64,000 nt of DNA from CAWKEY01 sp963848675 (lineage in GTDB: Bacteria; Pseudomonadota; Gammaproteobacteria; Methylococcales; Methylomonadaceae), in assembly GCA_963848675.1 (NCBI GenBank), contig CAWKEY010000021.1:124001-188000 (forward strand). Reading direction: 5' to 3'. The position numbers and the translations under genes were made by a program. The number at the start of each line of letters is the position of its first letter. Position 1 is the first letter of the stretch. This document shows, piece after piece, positions 42,049 to 51,463 of this stretch. A model generated the notes under the pieces. It saw only the letters and a program-made list of their open reading frames with translations. It was not told where the DNA came from and ran no database searches.

Positions 42049-43665
42049 CTAGATGTGTTCAGTTGGTATTACTGTTGGCGGTGTAGTAAAAGTATGGTAC
42101 GGCGGTGGCGACGGCAATGTCCATTCCAAACCGTGTTTATGCGCATCTTCCCACACCTCATCACTGACTTTTTCGCCAGTTCCACCTCTAATAGTGTCAA
42201 TAACGATATACAGGAAAAGCAACTGGCTGGCGCCAAAGATAAAGCCGCCGATACTTGAAATCATGTTCCAGTCTGCAAATTGCACGGCATAATCGGGAAT
42301 TCTGCGTGGCATCCCGGCCAGTCCCAGAAAATGCTGAGGAAAGAACAGGACATTCACCGATATCACTGATAACCAGAAATGCAATTTACCGATTCTTTCG
42401 TCATACATATGGCCAGTCCATTTAGGCAGCCAGTAATAACCCGCCGCCATCAGAATGAATATTGATGCGGGAACTAAAGTGTAGTGAAAGTGAGCCACAA
42501 TAAAGTAGGTATCGTGATACTGAAAGTCAGCCGGTGCTATCGACATCATCAAGCCCGTGAATCCCCCCATGGTAAACAACACCACGAAAGCGATTGAAAA
42601 CAGCATCGGCGTCTCAAAGGTCATCGAACCCTTCCACATGGTTGCGGTCCAGTTAAACACCTTAACGCCGGTCGGAATCGCAATCAGCATGGTGGCATAC
42701 ATGAAGTACAATTCACCGGCAATTGGCATGCCCACTGTAAACATGTGGTGAGCCCAAACAATAAAGGACAGAAAAGCGATAGCCCCTGTGGCATACACCA
42801 TTGAGCTGTAACCAAATAACGGCTTACGGGCGAATACCGGAATAATGGTCGAAGCCACGCCGAAAGTCGGCAGAATCATCACATACACTTCAGGGTGACC
42901 GAAGAACCAGAATATGTGCTGATAAAGCACCGGATCACCGCCGCCAGCCGCATCAAAGAAACTGGTATCGAAGAAGCGATCCGTCAACAGCATGGTCACT
43001 GCACCTGCAAAAACCGGCATGATCGCTATCAGCAGAAAAGCCGTGATCAGCCAGGTCCACACAAACAACGGCATTTTCATCATGGTCATGCCGGGGGCAC
43101 GCATATTGAAAATGGTGGCGATGATGTTAATGGCGCCCATGATTGACGAGATCCCCAGCAAGTGCACCGAGAAAATCGCAAAAGGCAAGGCTTTACCGGT
43201 TTGCAGTACCAAAGGCGGATACAGCGTCCACCCTGAAGCCGGCGCGCCACCTTCCATGAACAGCGTACTGGCCAGCAATAAAACACCGGCAACCAGCATC
43301 CAGAAGCTCATGTTGTTCATGCGCGGCAAGGCCATATCCGGGGCGCCAATCATCATTGGAATCATCCAGTTGGCCAAACCTACGAAGGCCGGCATCACTG
43401 CACCAAATACCATGACCAGGGCATGCATGGTGGTCATTGAATTAAAGAACTGCGGCTGGACAAATTGCATGCCAGGTTCAAACAATTCCGCTCTAATGAC
43501 CATGGCCATCGCGCCACCGACAAAAAACATTGCCAGAGCAAAGAACAAGTATAAAGTGCCAATATCTTTATGATTAGTGGTAATAATCCATCTTAAAAGC
43601 CCTTTTTCAGGACCATGATCGTGATGATCATCATGTGTATCATGTTCAGCTACTACAGCGGACAT
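42049..43665 (-). CDS. ctaD: Cytochrome c oxidase subunit I
   Basis: The 538-residue catalytic subunit of an aa3-type heme-copper oxidase: it reduces O2 at the heme a3-CuB centre and pumps protons. Visible landmarks are the heme a ligand in NSMTTMHALVMVFGAVMP, the CuB/Tyr-crosslink segment WFFGHPEVYVMILP, AHHMFTVG, HDTYFIVAHFHYTL (CuB and heme a3/a histidines) and LGLAGMPRR. An additional histidine/aspartate-rich N-terminus (HDTHDDHHDHG) is present. It lies 88 bp downstream of ctaC. Confidence 0.98.
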   Translation of the reverse strand: MSAVVAEHDTHDDHHDHGPEKGLLRWIITTNHKDIGTLYLFFALAMFFVGGAMAMVIRAELFEPGMQFVQPQFFNSMTTMHALVMVFGAVMPAFVGLANWMIPMMIGAPDMALPRMNNMSFWMLVAGVLLLASTLFMEGGAPASGWTLYPPLVLQTGKALPFAIFSVHLLGISSIMGAINIIATIFNMRAPGMTMMKMPLFVWTWLITAFLLIAIMPVFAGAVTMLLTDRFFDTSFFDAAGGGDPVLYQHIFWFFGHPEVYVMILPTFGVASTIIPVFARKPLFGYSSMVYATGAIAFLSFIVWAHHMFTVGMPIAGELYFMYATMLIAIPTGVKVFNWTATMWKGSMTFETPMLFSIAFVVLFTMGGFTGLMMSIAPADFQYHDTYFIVAHFHYTLVPASIFILMAAGYYWLPKWTGHMYDERIGKLHFWLSVISVNVLFFPQHFLGLAGMPRRIPDYAVQFADWNMISSIGGFIFGASQLLFLYIVIDTIRGGTGEKVSDEVWEDAHKHGLEWTLPSPPPYHTFTTPPTVIPTEHI

Positions 43666-43753
43666 AGTCTATACCTCTTAAATATCTAAAAAAGATTCGA
43701 TCGTTAATAAAAATCAATACCTTTACATCATCGACGCAGTCATTTGGCGAGGC

Positions 43754-45244
43754 CTATTGCAACGCCTGAATTTTTGCTGGCTGTATCGAATCGCCCACTG
43801 AATTACCCAATTTGTTGCGTGTATAGGTGACAACGGCGGCAAAATCAACTGCATTCAATGTTTTGCCAAAAGCCGGCATCATACCTTTGCCTTTCAAAAT
43901 AAAATCAACTTGTGCGTTGATATTGCCCGTTACTACTGAGCTTCCGGTTATGGCAGGAAATGCTCCTGGCATACCCGCGCCATCGGCCATATGACAAGAC
44001 GCACAGTTTTTGGAGTAAACACCTTCACCACGCGCAATCAAATCGTCCTTTGACATCTCAACACTGGCATCGACTTTTTCCTTAGGCGCCTCTGCTTCCT
44101 CTTCATCCGCTGCTGCAGCCGTTTTAGGCAACAACTCCTCTATGGCTTTGGGCTGAATCTCATCACCCACCGAGTTGCCTAAAGCATTTCGGGTATACGT
44201 GATAACTTGCGCCAATTCATCCGATTTTAACATTTTACCAAAAGCCGGCATCATGCCTTTACCGTTCAATAAAAGACTAGTTTGAGCCTTAATATCACCC
44301 TTCACAACAGAGCTTCCGGTTATTGCAGGGAAAGCCCCAGCAACGCCTTCACCACCCGCCATATGGCACGAGGCGCAGTTTTTAGCGTACACGGCAGCGC
44401 CTTTGGTAACCAGCTCATCGCGGCTTTGATCTGCCAGATCAGGGCCTTTTGCTATTTCGTCCTGAGTCCTCTTCACCCAGGCGTCATAGTCAGGCTGATC
44501 CATCGCAACCACAACGATGGGCATAAAACCATGATCTTTACCGCACAACTCGGTACATTGACCCCGGTAAGTACCCGGCTTGTCGACAGAAGTCCAGGCT
44601 TCATTAATGAATCCGGGAATAGTGTCTTTTTTCCAGCCCAATTCAGGCACCCACCAGGAATGAATGACGTCAGCCGCAGTAAACACAAAACGAATCTTCT
44701 TTTTGGTTGGAATCACCAAAGGCTTATCCACGTTCAACAAATAATGAGGAACGCTGCGCGGGTCGACATCAGCGCCGACCTGGCGAGCTTTATTACTGGC
44801 TTCATCTAGGCTGCTAAAAAAATGAATGCCATTATCCAGATACTCATATTCCCATTTCCATTGCCAGCCGGTGACCTTGATGGACATATCGGATTCCTGC
44901 ACATTATCCAGTTCCATCATGGCTTTAGTCGCAGGAATAGCCATAGCGACCAAAATCAGGGTGGGGATAATGGTCCAGATAATTTCCACGGTGGTATTTT
45001 CATGAAACTGCGCCGCTTTATGTCCTCTGGATTTACGATGATGGTAAATTGAGTAAAACATAGTGCCAAATACGCCGATGCCTATGAATACACAAATCCA
45101 TAGAATCAACATATGCAGGTCATAGATATCATTACTGACCTCGGTGACCCCTTTCATTAAATTGAGCGTATATGCCGCTTGCGCTGACTCTAGGCCAAAA
45201 GCCATCAAGATCAGTGCTGCGAATAGTTGCTTTGTTTTTCTCAC
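43754..45244 (-). CDS. ctaC: Cytochrome c oxidase subunit II with two C-terminal cytochrome c domains
   Basis: A 496-residue subunit II: signal peptide to AQA, two membrane helices (about 45-66 and 87-108), and the CuA domain with ligands H195, C230, E232, C234, H238 and M241. Ordinary subunit II ends soon after. Here two class I cytochrome c domains follow, with heme motifs C290-A-S-C293-H and C414-A-S-C417-H, joined by an acidic, alanine-rich linker (about 374-400). The two domains share long identical stretches (PAITGSSVV, KGMMPAFGK, LGNSVGD), indicating internal duplication. They probably relay electrons to CuA. The GTG start has GAGGAGG 8 nt upstream. Confidence 0.95.
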   Translation of the reverse strand: MRKTKQLFAALILMAFGLESAQAAYTLNLMKGVTEVSNDIYDLHMLILWICVFIGIGVFGTMFYSIYHHRKSRGHKAAQFHENTTVEIIWTIIPTLILVAMAIPATKAMMELDNVQESDMSIKVTGWQWKWEYEYLDNGIHFFSSLDEASNKARQVGADVDPRSVPHYLLNVDKPLVIPTKKKIRFVFTAADVIHSWWVPELGWKKDTIPGFINEAWTSVDKPGTYRGQCTELCGKDHGFMPIVVVAMDQPDYDAWVKRTQDEIAKGPDLADQSRDELVTKGAAVYAKNCASCHMAGGEGVAGAFPAITGSSVVKGDIKAQTSLLLNGKGMMPAFGKMLKSDELAQVITYTRNALGNSVGDEIQPKAIEELLPKTAAAADEEEAEAPKEKVDASVEMSKDDLIARGEGVYSKNCASCHMADGAGMPGAFPAITGSSVVTGNINAQVDFILKGKGMMPAFGKTLNAVDFAAVVTYTRNKLGNSVGDSIQPAKIQALQ

Positions 45245-45425
45245 GGAGCAGCCTCCTCGTTAGTAGTTATAAACTCTTGTATGTGCTAAATTTTTTTGTA
45301 ATTTCAAGCCGCGCCAATAAGCCCGTTCGATCCTTTAACCTAATAAGCATCACAAATAAACCGAGAAATTCTAACCTATGATGGCTTTCTACACCAGATG
45401 TCCTTGCCATGATTTTGTTTTACCC

Positions 45426-45470
45426 AAAAAAAAGCCTGTGAATCAGAGTGATTCACAGGCTTTTTTTAAA
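45426..45470 (-). terminator. Terminator of the hemerythrin gene
   Basis: An 11-bp stem GCCTGTGAATC / GATTCACAGGC with a 5-nt loop, flanked by A-run and T-run, 14 nt beyond the hemerythrin stop codon. Confidence 0.88.
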
Positions 45471-45483
45471 ATTTAAAGTCTTA

Positions 45484-45882
45484 TCAACTATTCAATGCAT
45501 CGGCATAAAACATATCAAAGGTAGGGATATGATTATCTAACCAGCCTTTAACCATTTGCCCAACTTCCTCGGTGACATCTGCTTCACCCGCATGAAATTT
45601 TGTTTGCAACCCTGCGCAAACACCCACGAGTGCATCATGTTCGGCCTTGTGAGCCGCAAGACCCGCATAATTTTTGGCCTGCATTTCTTTTTCTTCATGA
45701 GCAAAATGACCAACAACATAGGCGATCAAATCATCCAATTGCTCACCTATTGCAGAACGGGCTGCTCCGCCAGTTGCCAAATCATATAATTTATTCAGCT
45801 TGCCAAATAAAATTTGGTGCTCTTCATCTGCGAAACCGACATTGGTACCATATTGACTAGCTGTCCACGTAATTAAAGCCAT
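45484..45882 (-). CDS. Bacteriohemerythrin
   Basis: A single-domain O2-binding protein of 132 residues. The non-heme di-iron ligands are in order: H in NVGFADEEH, HFAHEEKEM (HxxxE), HKAEH (HxxxH) and HIPTFD (HxxxxD). Methanotroph bacteriohemerythrins are thought to supply O2 to particulate methane monooxygenase. The gene stands alone, with GAGGAG before the ATG and its own terminator, next to the oxidase operon. Confidence 0.93.
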   Translation of the reverse strand: MALITWTASQYGTNVGFADEEHQILFGKLNKLYDLATGGAARSAIGEQLDDLIAYVVGHFAHEEKEMQAKNYAGLAAHKAEHDALVGVCAGLQTKFHAGEADVTEEVGQMVKGWLDNHIPTFDMFYADALNS

Positions 45883-45956
45883 AATTTTCTCCTCAGTTGT
45901 TTATAGTTGTATTAACCGCACAAAAAGTATGTTTTATATTTTCCTTGAAGTCAACT

Positions 45957-47858
45957 TTAGTGCAGCTTGGCCAAAAAAGAGGGATCAATGCGGCAGCCGC
46001 CCACTTCAGGATTATCCAGCAAATCCTGCTCAAAATCGTGGTGTGAGGGCAGCTGAAAAGCGATGCGTATAATTTTGCCTCCGGCAAATTCAAATTCCAT
46101 GGCACCGCCCTTGGCACGCGGACTTCCCGCTTGCGTGGTAAACAATAAAATTCCCATGCTAGCAGAGGGCTTGCCCTGCTGCTCTGGCGCAGGGCGCGCG
46201 CAGCTCAGTTCACCGATGGCCAGTCCCGAAAAAACCTGCGCCAATTGATGCGCACTTACAATAACACCCTCTCCCGGAATGGCCGTGGGTTTTGATGCCA
46301 AAGCGGCAGATGGAGCGGGTGTAGCCGCTAAGGGTGCTGCCGTTGCAGCAGGCGCCGGTGCAGTTGGCGCTACGGCAGACTCAGGAGCCGAAGCAACCAC
46401 AGGTCCAGGTGAATTTAATAACGTTTCCAGACCGAAATCGCCCAAATGATTTTGCAGCAATACCGTGCCCTCGCCATTTTTTGCCGAAGTCAATAAAGGA
46501 AATAGCTGCTGCTCCATTTCAGCGGTATTGGGATTTTTGAGTACGGAAAGCAGCTGACGCTCTATCGACTTTAACGGCGAGAACAATTGCTCCTTCTTTT
46601 GCCTTGATTCTCCGATTGTACGCCAGTCAGACTGGGTGTTGACCGGCAAACCCATCGCTTTCATCACGACGTAGTCATCAGCCGCCAGACATTGGCCAAA
46701 ATCCTTGCTGCGATACTCAGCCAGCGTATTGGGACGTATATCTTCAGCCAGCGCTTTTTGTCCGGTAATATTGTAATTTTTCCAGTCGCTGTTTTTCGCC
46801 AAAAAGTAATACAGCACGGCATTGCGATCAAACTTGTTAAAACCTAAATCCTTCATGACCAGCTTCAGTTTTCGGCAATTGCCTTCTACATCGGCGTAAT
46901 TGGCCCAGTCCGGTTTTAGACTGGGTTTGGCCGGATGCTTGGATTGCTCGATCAGTTTTTGCAGGCTTATTTCGCCCGCGGCTGATTTGATCGGTGAATT
47001 GTTTATTTCTTCCAGTGATAAATCACGCGCATCGGGAATGCCATCGGCATTATTCTTCAACAGCAAAGACGGCATAATTTCAGGGTAGAGCTTGAGCTCG
47101 CCCAGCAACCTGGGCTCTGAACCAAACACGTGAATTCCGCCTTCCTCCACTTCATAGACTTTGAATGAGCTCTGATTGAGTGTGCCGGTTTTACCCGAAA
47201 ACGCGGTAGCGGCCGGCAAGGAGTGTGATTCTGCACTGTGTTTGGCAGACGACTGAACGACGGGCGCCGCCGTTTGCGGCTTATTATTGACCCACTGCCC
47301 GGCAAACTGCCCCATCACCGCTACGCCCATGCCGACGCCGGTTAATGCCAGTAGGCCGCTGGCGGCATTGACATCGCTGACCAGACTGGAGACATTCAGA
47401 TCGCTATTGGCGTTGGTAAGAAAGCTGTAGTCCACCTGGGTTTCCTTGCCTGAATCGAGACGAATCCAGGGAGTCAGATAAAATTTCTTGGCATCGAACT
47501 TGAAGTTGCACTTTCCGGTGGTAGCTTGATATAAAAAACCGCTTGCTTCGCTGTTAAGCTTGACGACATCGTTACGCACACTATAGATCAGCGCGGCAGA
47601 CGAATCGCTTTTATCATAGGATGGTGTAATAGTGGAACAGCCGCTTTTTAAGACATTATCGCCTTTGAATTCAAATTCTGACGTCAGGCGCACATAGTAA
47701 TCATCACCATCAATGACCTGAAAACCGGGTAATGGCTGGAACGGCTGCGCCTGCGTTGTCGGATGATCAATGGAGATTTGCCGGGTTGAGGCGCAACCGG
47801 ACACCATGACCATTGTAATTAAAGCGATATTAAAAGTGGAGAAAGTACGAATCGACAT
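45957..47858 (-). CDS. Large lipoprotein of unknown function
   Basis: A 633-residue protein with lipobox MVSGCAS at about residue 22. The N-terminal part (to about 170) is beta-rich. A hydrophobic glycine-rich stretch follows (ASGLLALTGVGMGVAVMGQFAG, about 165-187). The middle is helical with KLKLVMKDLGFNKFDRNAVLYYFLAKNSDWKNYN. A proline/alanine-rich linker (about 487-535) leads to a C-terminal domain with GELSCARPAPEQQGKP and EFEFAGGKIIRIAFQLP. Four or more cysteines could form disulfides. No family recognised and no operon partners. Confidence 0.7.
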   Translation of the reverse strand: MSIRTFSTFNIALITMVMVSGCASTRQISIDHPTTQAQPFQPLPGFQVIDGDDYYVRLTSEFEFKGDNVLKSGCSTITPSYDKSDSSAALIYSVRNDVVKLNSEASGFLYQATTGKCNFKFDAKKFYLTPWIRLDSGKETQVDYSFLTNANSDLNVSSLVSDVNAASGLLALTGVGMGVAVMGQFAGQWVNNKPQTAAPVVQSSAKHSAESHSLPAATAFSGKTGTLNQSSFKVYEVEEGGIHVFGSEPRLLGELKLYPEIMPSLLLKNNADGIPDARDLSLEEINNSPIKSAAGEISLQKLIEQSKHPAKPSLKPDWANYADVEGNCRKLKLVMKDLGFNKFDRNAVLYYFLAKNSDWKNYNITGQKALAEDIRPNTLAEYRSKDFGQCLAADDYVVMKAMGLPVNTQSDWRTIGESRQKKEQLFSPLKSIERQLLSVLKNPNTAEMEQQLFPLLTSAKNGEGTVLLQNHLGDFGLETLLNSPGPVVASAPESAVAPTAPAPAATAAPLAATPAPSAALASKPTAIPGEGVIVSAHQLAQVFSGLAIGELSCARPAPEQQGKPSASMGILLFTTQAGSPRAKGGAMEFEFAGGKIIRIAFQLPSHHDFEQDLLDNPEVGGCRIDPSFLAKLH

Positions 47859-47945
47859 GTGTTAACCGTGTGCCGCTATATAAACGGCGACCCAAGCAAA
47901 AAAGAAAAATAATAGGGCTTAAACCCAGGCTTTGTCATGCTTTAT

Positions 47946-48608
47946 TTAATCGACAGCGATAGCCGCTGCCAAGGCATCAAAATCCGCCGAAGCGCAATAC
48001 GGCAGCACCCCCCATAACGGCACATCCAGCGCTTTTTTTATCGTGTTGATATTTTGTTCCCGGCACAGAATATCGGGATCGCTGCACATGGCTATCCAGC
48101 CCGCACACGGTGCGCCTGAATGTAGCATTGCTTGATAGCTTAATTTTGCGTGATTGATGCAGCCCAGCCGGATTGCCACCACCAAAATCACCGGCAAAGC
48201 CAGCGTTTTTGCCAAATCGGCATTATCCTCACGCGCATTTAACGGCGCAAACCAGCCGCCGGCGCCTTCAACCAGCACGATGTCAGCCTGTTCTTTCAGC
48301 TCATTAAAACAGGATAGTATTTTATCCAGTTCTACCGGGTTGTCGGCACCGGCGATATGAGGTGAAACCGGCATTTTATAGGCATAGGGATTGATCAAAT
48401 CATATTCGATAGCGATGCATGAATTAGCCTGTATCAACAGCGCATCTTCATTGCTGAGCTTGCCATCCTGTATAAAACAGCCTGAAGCCACTGGCTTCAT
48501 ACCGACAACGGATTTGTCCTGATTTTTGAAGTACCGCATCAGCGCAATCGTGGTCCAGGTTTTGCCGACATGGGTGTCCGTGCCGGTGATGAAGTAGCCT
48601 CTTTCCAT
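47946..48608 (-). CDS. bioD: Dethiobiotin synthetase
   Basis: BioD closes the ureido ring of dethiobiotin with CO2 and ATP. The 220-residue protein starts MERGYFITGTDTHVGKTWT, which contains the Walker A-like loop, and has KPVASGC, VEGAGGWFAPLN and the conserved hydrophobic core of the P-loop fold. The longer frame to 48683 overlaps bioC in another frame, so the start at 48608, 4 nt after bioC, was chosen. Last gene of bioB-F-H-C-D. Confidence 0.95.
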   Translation of the reverse strand: MERGYFITGTDTHVGKTWTTIALMRYFKNQDKSVVGMKPVASGCFIQDGKLSNEDALLIQANSCIAIEYDLINPYAYKMPVSPHIAGADNPVELDKILSCFNELKEQADIVLVEGAGGWFAPLNAREDNADLAKTLALPVILVVAIRLGCINHAKLSYQAMLHSGAPCAGWIAMCSDPDILCREQNINTIKKALDVPLWGVLPYCASADFDALAAAIAVD

Positions 48609-48612
48609 GCGC

Positions 48613-49407
48613 TTAGGCTCTCGCCTGCACGCTGATGACTTCGTAAGTGGCAGAAATCCAAGCATCGGCGCCCTGTTTTTCATAGGCGTTGATCATGGCT
48701 TGCATTTGCGTCCTGGTAGTGAGCCGTTTATTGCGCCCCGCCGTGACATTATGCGCACCGATGTGCTTTAACTCTCGCATCAATGCCATCACCGAACTGT
48801 AGGTTGATGTATACACTTTGCCGATGACGTGAACCTCTGTAAATCCCGCCCGCTCAAGAAAATGCCGCAACTCACCCGCGCTATAAAATTCAATGACATG
48901 GTCATAATGATCGACTTCGGCCCAGGCGGCTTTCAGTTCCTGTAAAGTTTGCGGGCCAAAGGTTGTAAACACCAGACGCCCCCCGGGCTTCAAAACGCGG
49001 CGGATATCCGTAAAAACAGCCGCCAGATGCCGGCACCATTGCAAGGCGAGATTGGAGTATACGTTATCAATGCTGCTTGCCGTGAGCGGAAGTCGTTCGG
49101 CATCGGCACAGACATAGCCGGCATTAACGCTGCCCATCAGCTTTGAGCGTGCCATTTGCAGCATGGGCAGAGCAATATCCAGCGCCAGCATGTGCCCAGC
49201 ACCCGGTAACGCCAATATCTCGCGGGTTAAAAACCCGGTGCCGCAACCCAAATCCAGCACGCTGCCGCTAAGACTGTCGGCTTCGATGTTAGAGAGCAAC
49301 GCCCTGCCTACGACACGCTGCAAGCCGGCAACGCCATCATAGGTTAGTGAAGCCGCTGCAAACGACTGTCTCACCTTGCCTTTATCGACGTCAGCAACAG
49401 CGCTCAT
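48613..49407 (-). CDS. bioC: Malonyl-[acyl-carrier-protein] O-methyltransferase
   Basis: BioC methylates malonyl-ACP so that the fatty-acid machinery can build the pimeloyl chain of biotin. The 264-residue SAM methyltransferase has motif I VLDLGCGTGFLTRE (near residue 50), ALDIALPMLQMARSK, SNLALQWC and LKPGGRLVFTTFGPQTLQEL, a pattern typical of BioC. It overlaps bioH by 4 nt. Confidence 0.95.
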   Translation of the reverse strand: MSAVADVDKGKVRQSFAAASLTYDGVAGLQRVVGRALLSNIEADSLSGSVLDLGCGTGFLTREILALPGAGHMLALDIALPMLQMARSKLMGSVNAGYVCADAERLPLTASSIDNVYSNLALQWCRHLAAVFTDIRRVLKPGGRLVFTTFGPQTLQELKAAWAEVDHYDHVIEFYSAGELRHFLERAGFTEVHVIGKVYTSTYSSVMALMRELKHIGAHNVTAGRNKRLTTRTQMQAMINAYEKQGADAWISATYEVISVQARA

Positions 49408-50174
49408 ATGCGCTCCATAAAGCGTGAGATGATCGCCACCAGTTCCTGTTGATGTGATAAAAATGGCACATGCCCAGCCCTGTCGATAATCGCCAACTCA
49501 CAACCGGCATTCAGTTGTTGTATTTTTTGACCTACCGCTACCGGAACCAGAGTGTCCCTTGCGCCTAGTATGACCGACACTGGCTGTTTTAGCCCCGACA
49601 ATACCGGCCGCATATCCGCCTTTTTCAGAATATCCAAAGCGGCCTGCAAGGTATCATGAGACGGCGCAGCACATTCGGTAACCGATTGCTTTAACTCTTT
49701 TATCAGCGCCTTGGAATCTTCCAAGCCATTAATTTGCAGAGATAAAAATCGAAGCAATGTCGCCTGACAATTAGCCTGCAAATTCCCGGCGAAATTATCC
49801 AGCAGCTTGCCTTTCATACCGGGCCAGGATGCCGTTTGTAAAAAGGCAGGATTCCCAGCCAGCAGCACCAGCGCATCAACCCGATCAGGGAAGTGACGAG
49901 CGATATCCAATACCACAGTAGCCCCCAAAGACCAACCCACCCAACAACACCGCGTATCAGGCACTGCCTTTACCAACGCCGCACTCATCTGCTCCAGCGT
50001 AAAAGGCTGCACTGTTTCGCTGCGGCCATGCCCCGGCAGATCGATGCAGGTGACCAGATAATGTTGCGCCAAGGCCCTGGCAAAATTACGCCAGATGCCG
50101 GTATGCATGGCCCAGCCATGCACCAGCACGATCGGTTTGCCTTGGCCGAATGTTTCCTGGTGAATTTTTATCAC
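49404..50174 (-). CDS. bioH: Pimeloyl-[acyl-carrier-protein] methyl ester esterase
   Basis: BioH removes the methyl group that BioC added, giving pimeloyl-ACP. The 256-residue alpha/beta hydrolase has the nucleophile elbow GWSLGA (Ser about 82), the oxyanion motif LVHGWAMHTGIWRNF, DTLVP with the acid residue, and the catalytic His in RAGHVPFLSH. It is in the operon between bioF and bioC. Confidence 0.95.
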   Translation of the reverse strand: MIKIHQETFGQGKPIVLVHGWAMHTGIWRNFARALAQHYLVTCIDLPGHGRSETVQPFTLEQMSAALVKAVPDTRCCWVGWSLGATVVLDIARHFPDRVDALVLLAGNPAFLQTASWPGMKGKLLDNFAGNLQANCQATLLRFLSLQINGLEDSKALIKELKQSVTECAAPSHDTLQAALDILKKADMRPVLSGLKQPVSVILGARDTLVPVAVGQKIQQLNAGCELAIIDRAGHVPFLSHQQELVAIISRFMERI

Positions 50175-50188
50175 TTGTGGCCTCAGGG

Positions 50189-51349
50189 CTATGCGCGGGT
50201 TTTATCCAGAGCATCCAGCAAGCGGTCGATGTGCTGTTGTTCATGCAATGCCGAGAAAGTCACCCGCAACCTTGCGCTGCCTTGCGGTACGGTGGGCGGA
50301 CGAATGGCGCTGACCAGCAGCCCTTGATCCAATAAGGCGCGGCTGACAGCTAGCGCCCGATGACTATCTCCGATGATGATAGGCTGTATGGCCGAGGAGG
50401 ATGCCAGCAGTTGCAAGCCAAGCTGTTTCGCACCCCTTCTAAAATGCTCCGCCAGGGCATTGAGCTTATCCCTGCGCCAGCCTTCTGCTATAACGATGTT
50501 TAAACTGGCCCGCGTCGCTTCAGCAACAGCGGCCGGCAAAGCCGTAGTATAAATGTAAGTCCGGGCTTTCTGAATCAGGGTTTCAATCAACACTTCGGAG
50601 CCGGCCACAAAGGCGCCAAAAGTTCCCAGTCCCTTGCCCAAGGTTGCCATCAAAACCGGCACATGCTCCTGATTAAGACCGTAATAGTCCAAAATACCGC
50701 CGCCCTGCTCGCCGATCACACCCAGTCCATGCGCATCATCCACCATCAGCCAGGCATCATGCACTTTTGCGGCAGCGGCCAATGCTTTGATCGGTGCAAA
50801 ATCGCCATCCATGCTGAATACACCATCGGTCACGATAAGCTTGTTGCCCCCAGCATTTTTTAGATACCCATCCAGATGATCGACATCGGCATGGGCATAG
50901 CGCTTAAAACGTGCGCCGGATAACAAACCACCATCCAGTAATGAGGCATGGTTTAAGCGATCTTCAAACACCGCATCGCCGCGCCCCACCAACGCCGAAA
51001 TGACCCCCATATTGGCCATGTAACCGGTGGAAAATAATAAAGCCCGCTCACGGCCGGTAAATGCGGCCAATTCTTCTTCCAGGGCATGATGCGCGGCAGT
51101 GTGCCCGCAGATCAAATGCGCCGAACCAGTGCCGACGCCGTAGTGATCGGCCGCGGTTTTAAAGGCCTGTACGACAGCCGGATGATTGGCCAAGCCCAAA
51201 TAATCATTACTGCAAAAATTGACGATTTTTTTGCCATCAATTTCCAGGTTAATGCCTTGAGGGGATGTTATGACTCGCCTTGATCGATACAAACCCTGTT
51301 GGGCAATAGCGTCGAGCCCGGCTGCTAATTCTGGGAATGAGGACTTCAT
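50189..51349 (-). CDS. bioF: 8-amino-7-oxononanoate synthase
   Basis: BioF condenses pimeloyl-ACP (or CoA) with alanine in a PLP-dependent step. The 386-residue protein has NFCSNDYLGLANHP, GSAHLICGHTAAHHALEEELA, FDHLDGY-type segments, DDAHGLGVIGEQGGG and the PLP lysine in MATLGKGLGTFGAFVAG. An in-frame GTG at 51373 lies against the R4 repeat and would add 8 residues. The ATG at 51349 fits the family. The 114-bp gap to bioB is occupied by an R4 repeat. Confidence 0.95.
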   Translation of the reverse strand: MKSSFPELAAGLDAIAQQGLYRSRRVITSPQGINLEIDGKKIVNFCSNDYLGLANHPAVVQAFKTAADHYGVGTGSAHLICGHTAAHHALEEELAAFTGRERALLFSTGYMANMGVISALVGRGDAVFEDRLNHASLLDGGLLSGARFKRYAHADVDHLDGYLKNAGGNKLIVTDGVFSMDGDFAPIKALAAAAKVHDAWLMVDDAHGLGVIGEQGGGILDYYGLNQEHVPVLMATLGKGLGTFGAFVAGSEVLIETLIQKARTYIYTTALPAAVAEATRASLNIVIAEGWRRDKLNALAEHFRRGAKQLGLQLLASSSAIQPIIIGDSHRALAVSRALLDQGLLVSAIRPPTVPQGSARLRVTFSALHEQQHIDRLLDALDKTRA

Positions 51350-51367
51350 AAATGGCTTGTTATCAAT

Positions 51368-51426
51368 CACCACGAAGACACGAAGCTTTAAATTTCATTC
51401 TTCGTGCCCTTCGCGTCTTTGTGGTT
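51368..51426. repeat. Dispersed inverted repeat (family R4) between bioB and bioF
   Basis: CACCACGAAGACACGAAG and, across a 15-nt centre, CTTCGTGCCCTTCGCGTC plus TTTGTGGTT form a long imperfect palindrome. It is the fullest copy of the family also seen at 26345-26395. Confidence 0.65.
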
Positions 51427-51463
51427 AATAATTTTTTTATTGGCAACTGGATGCCTTAATTCA

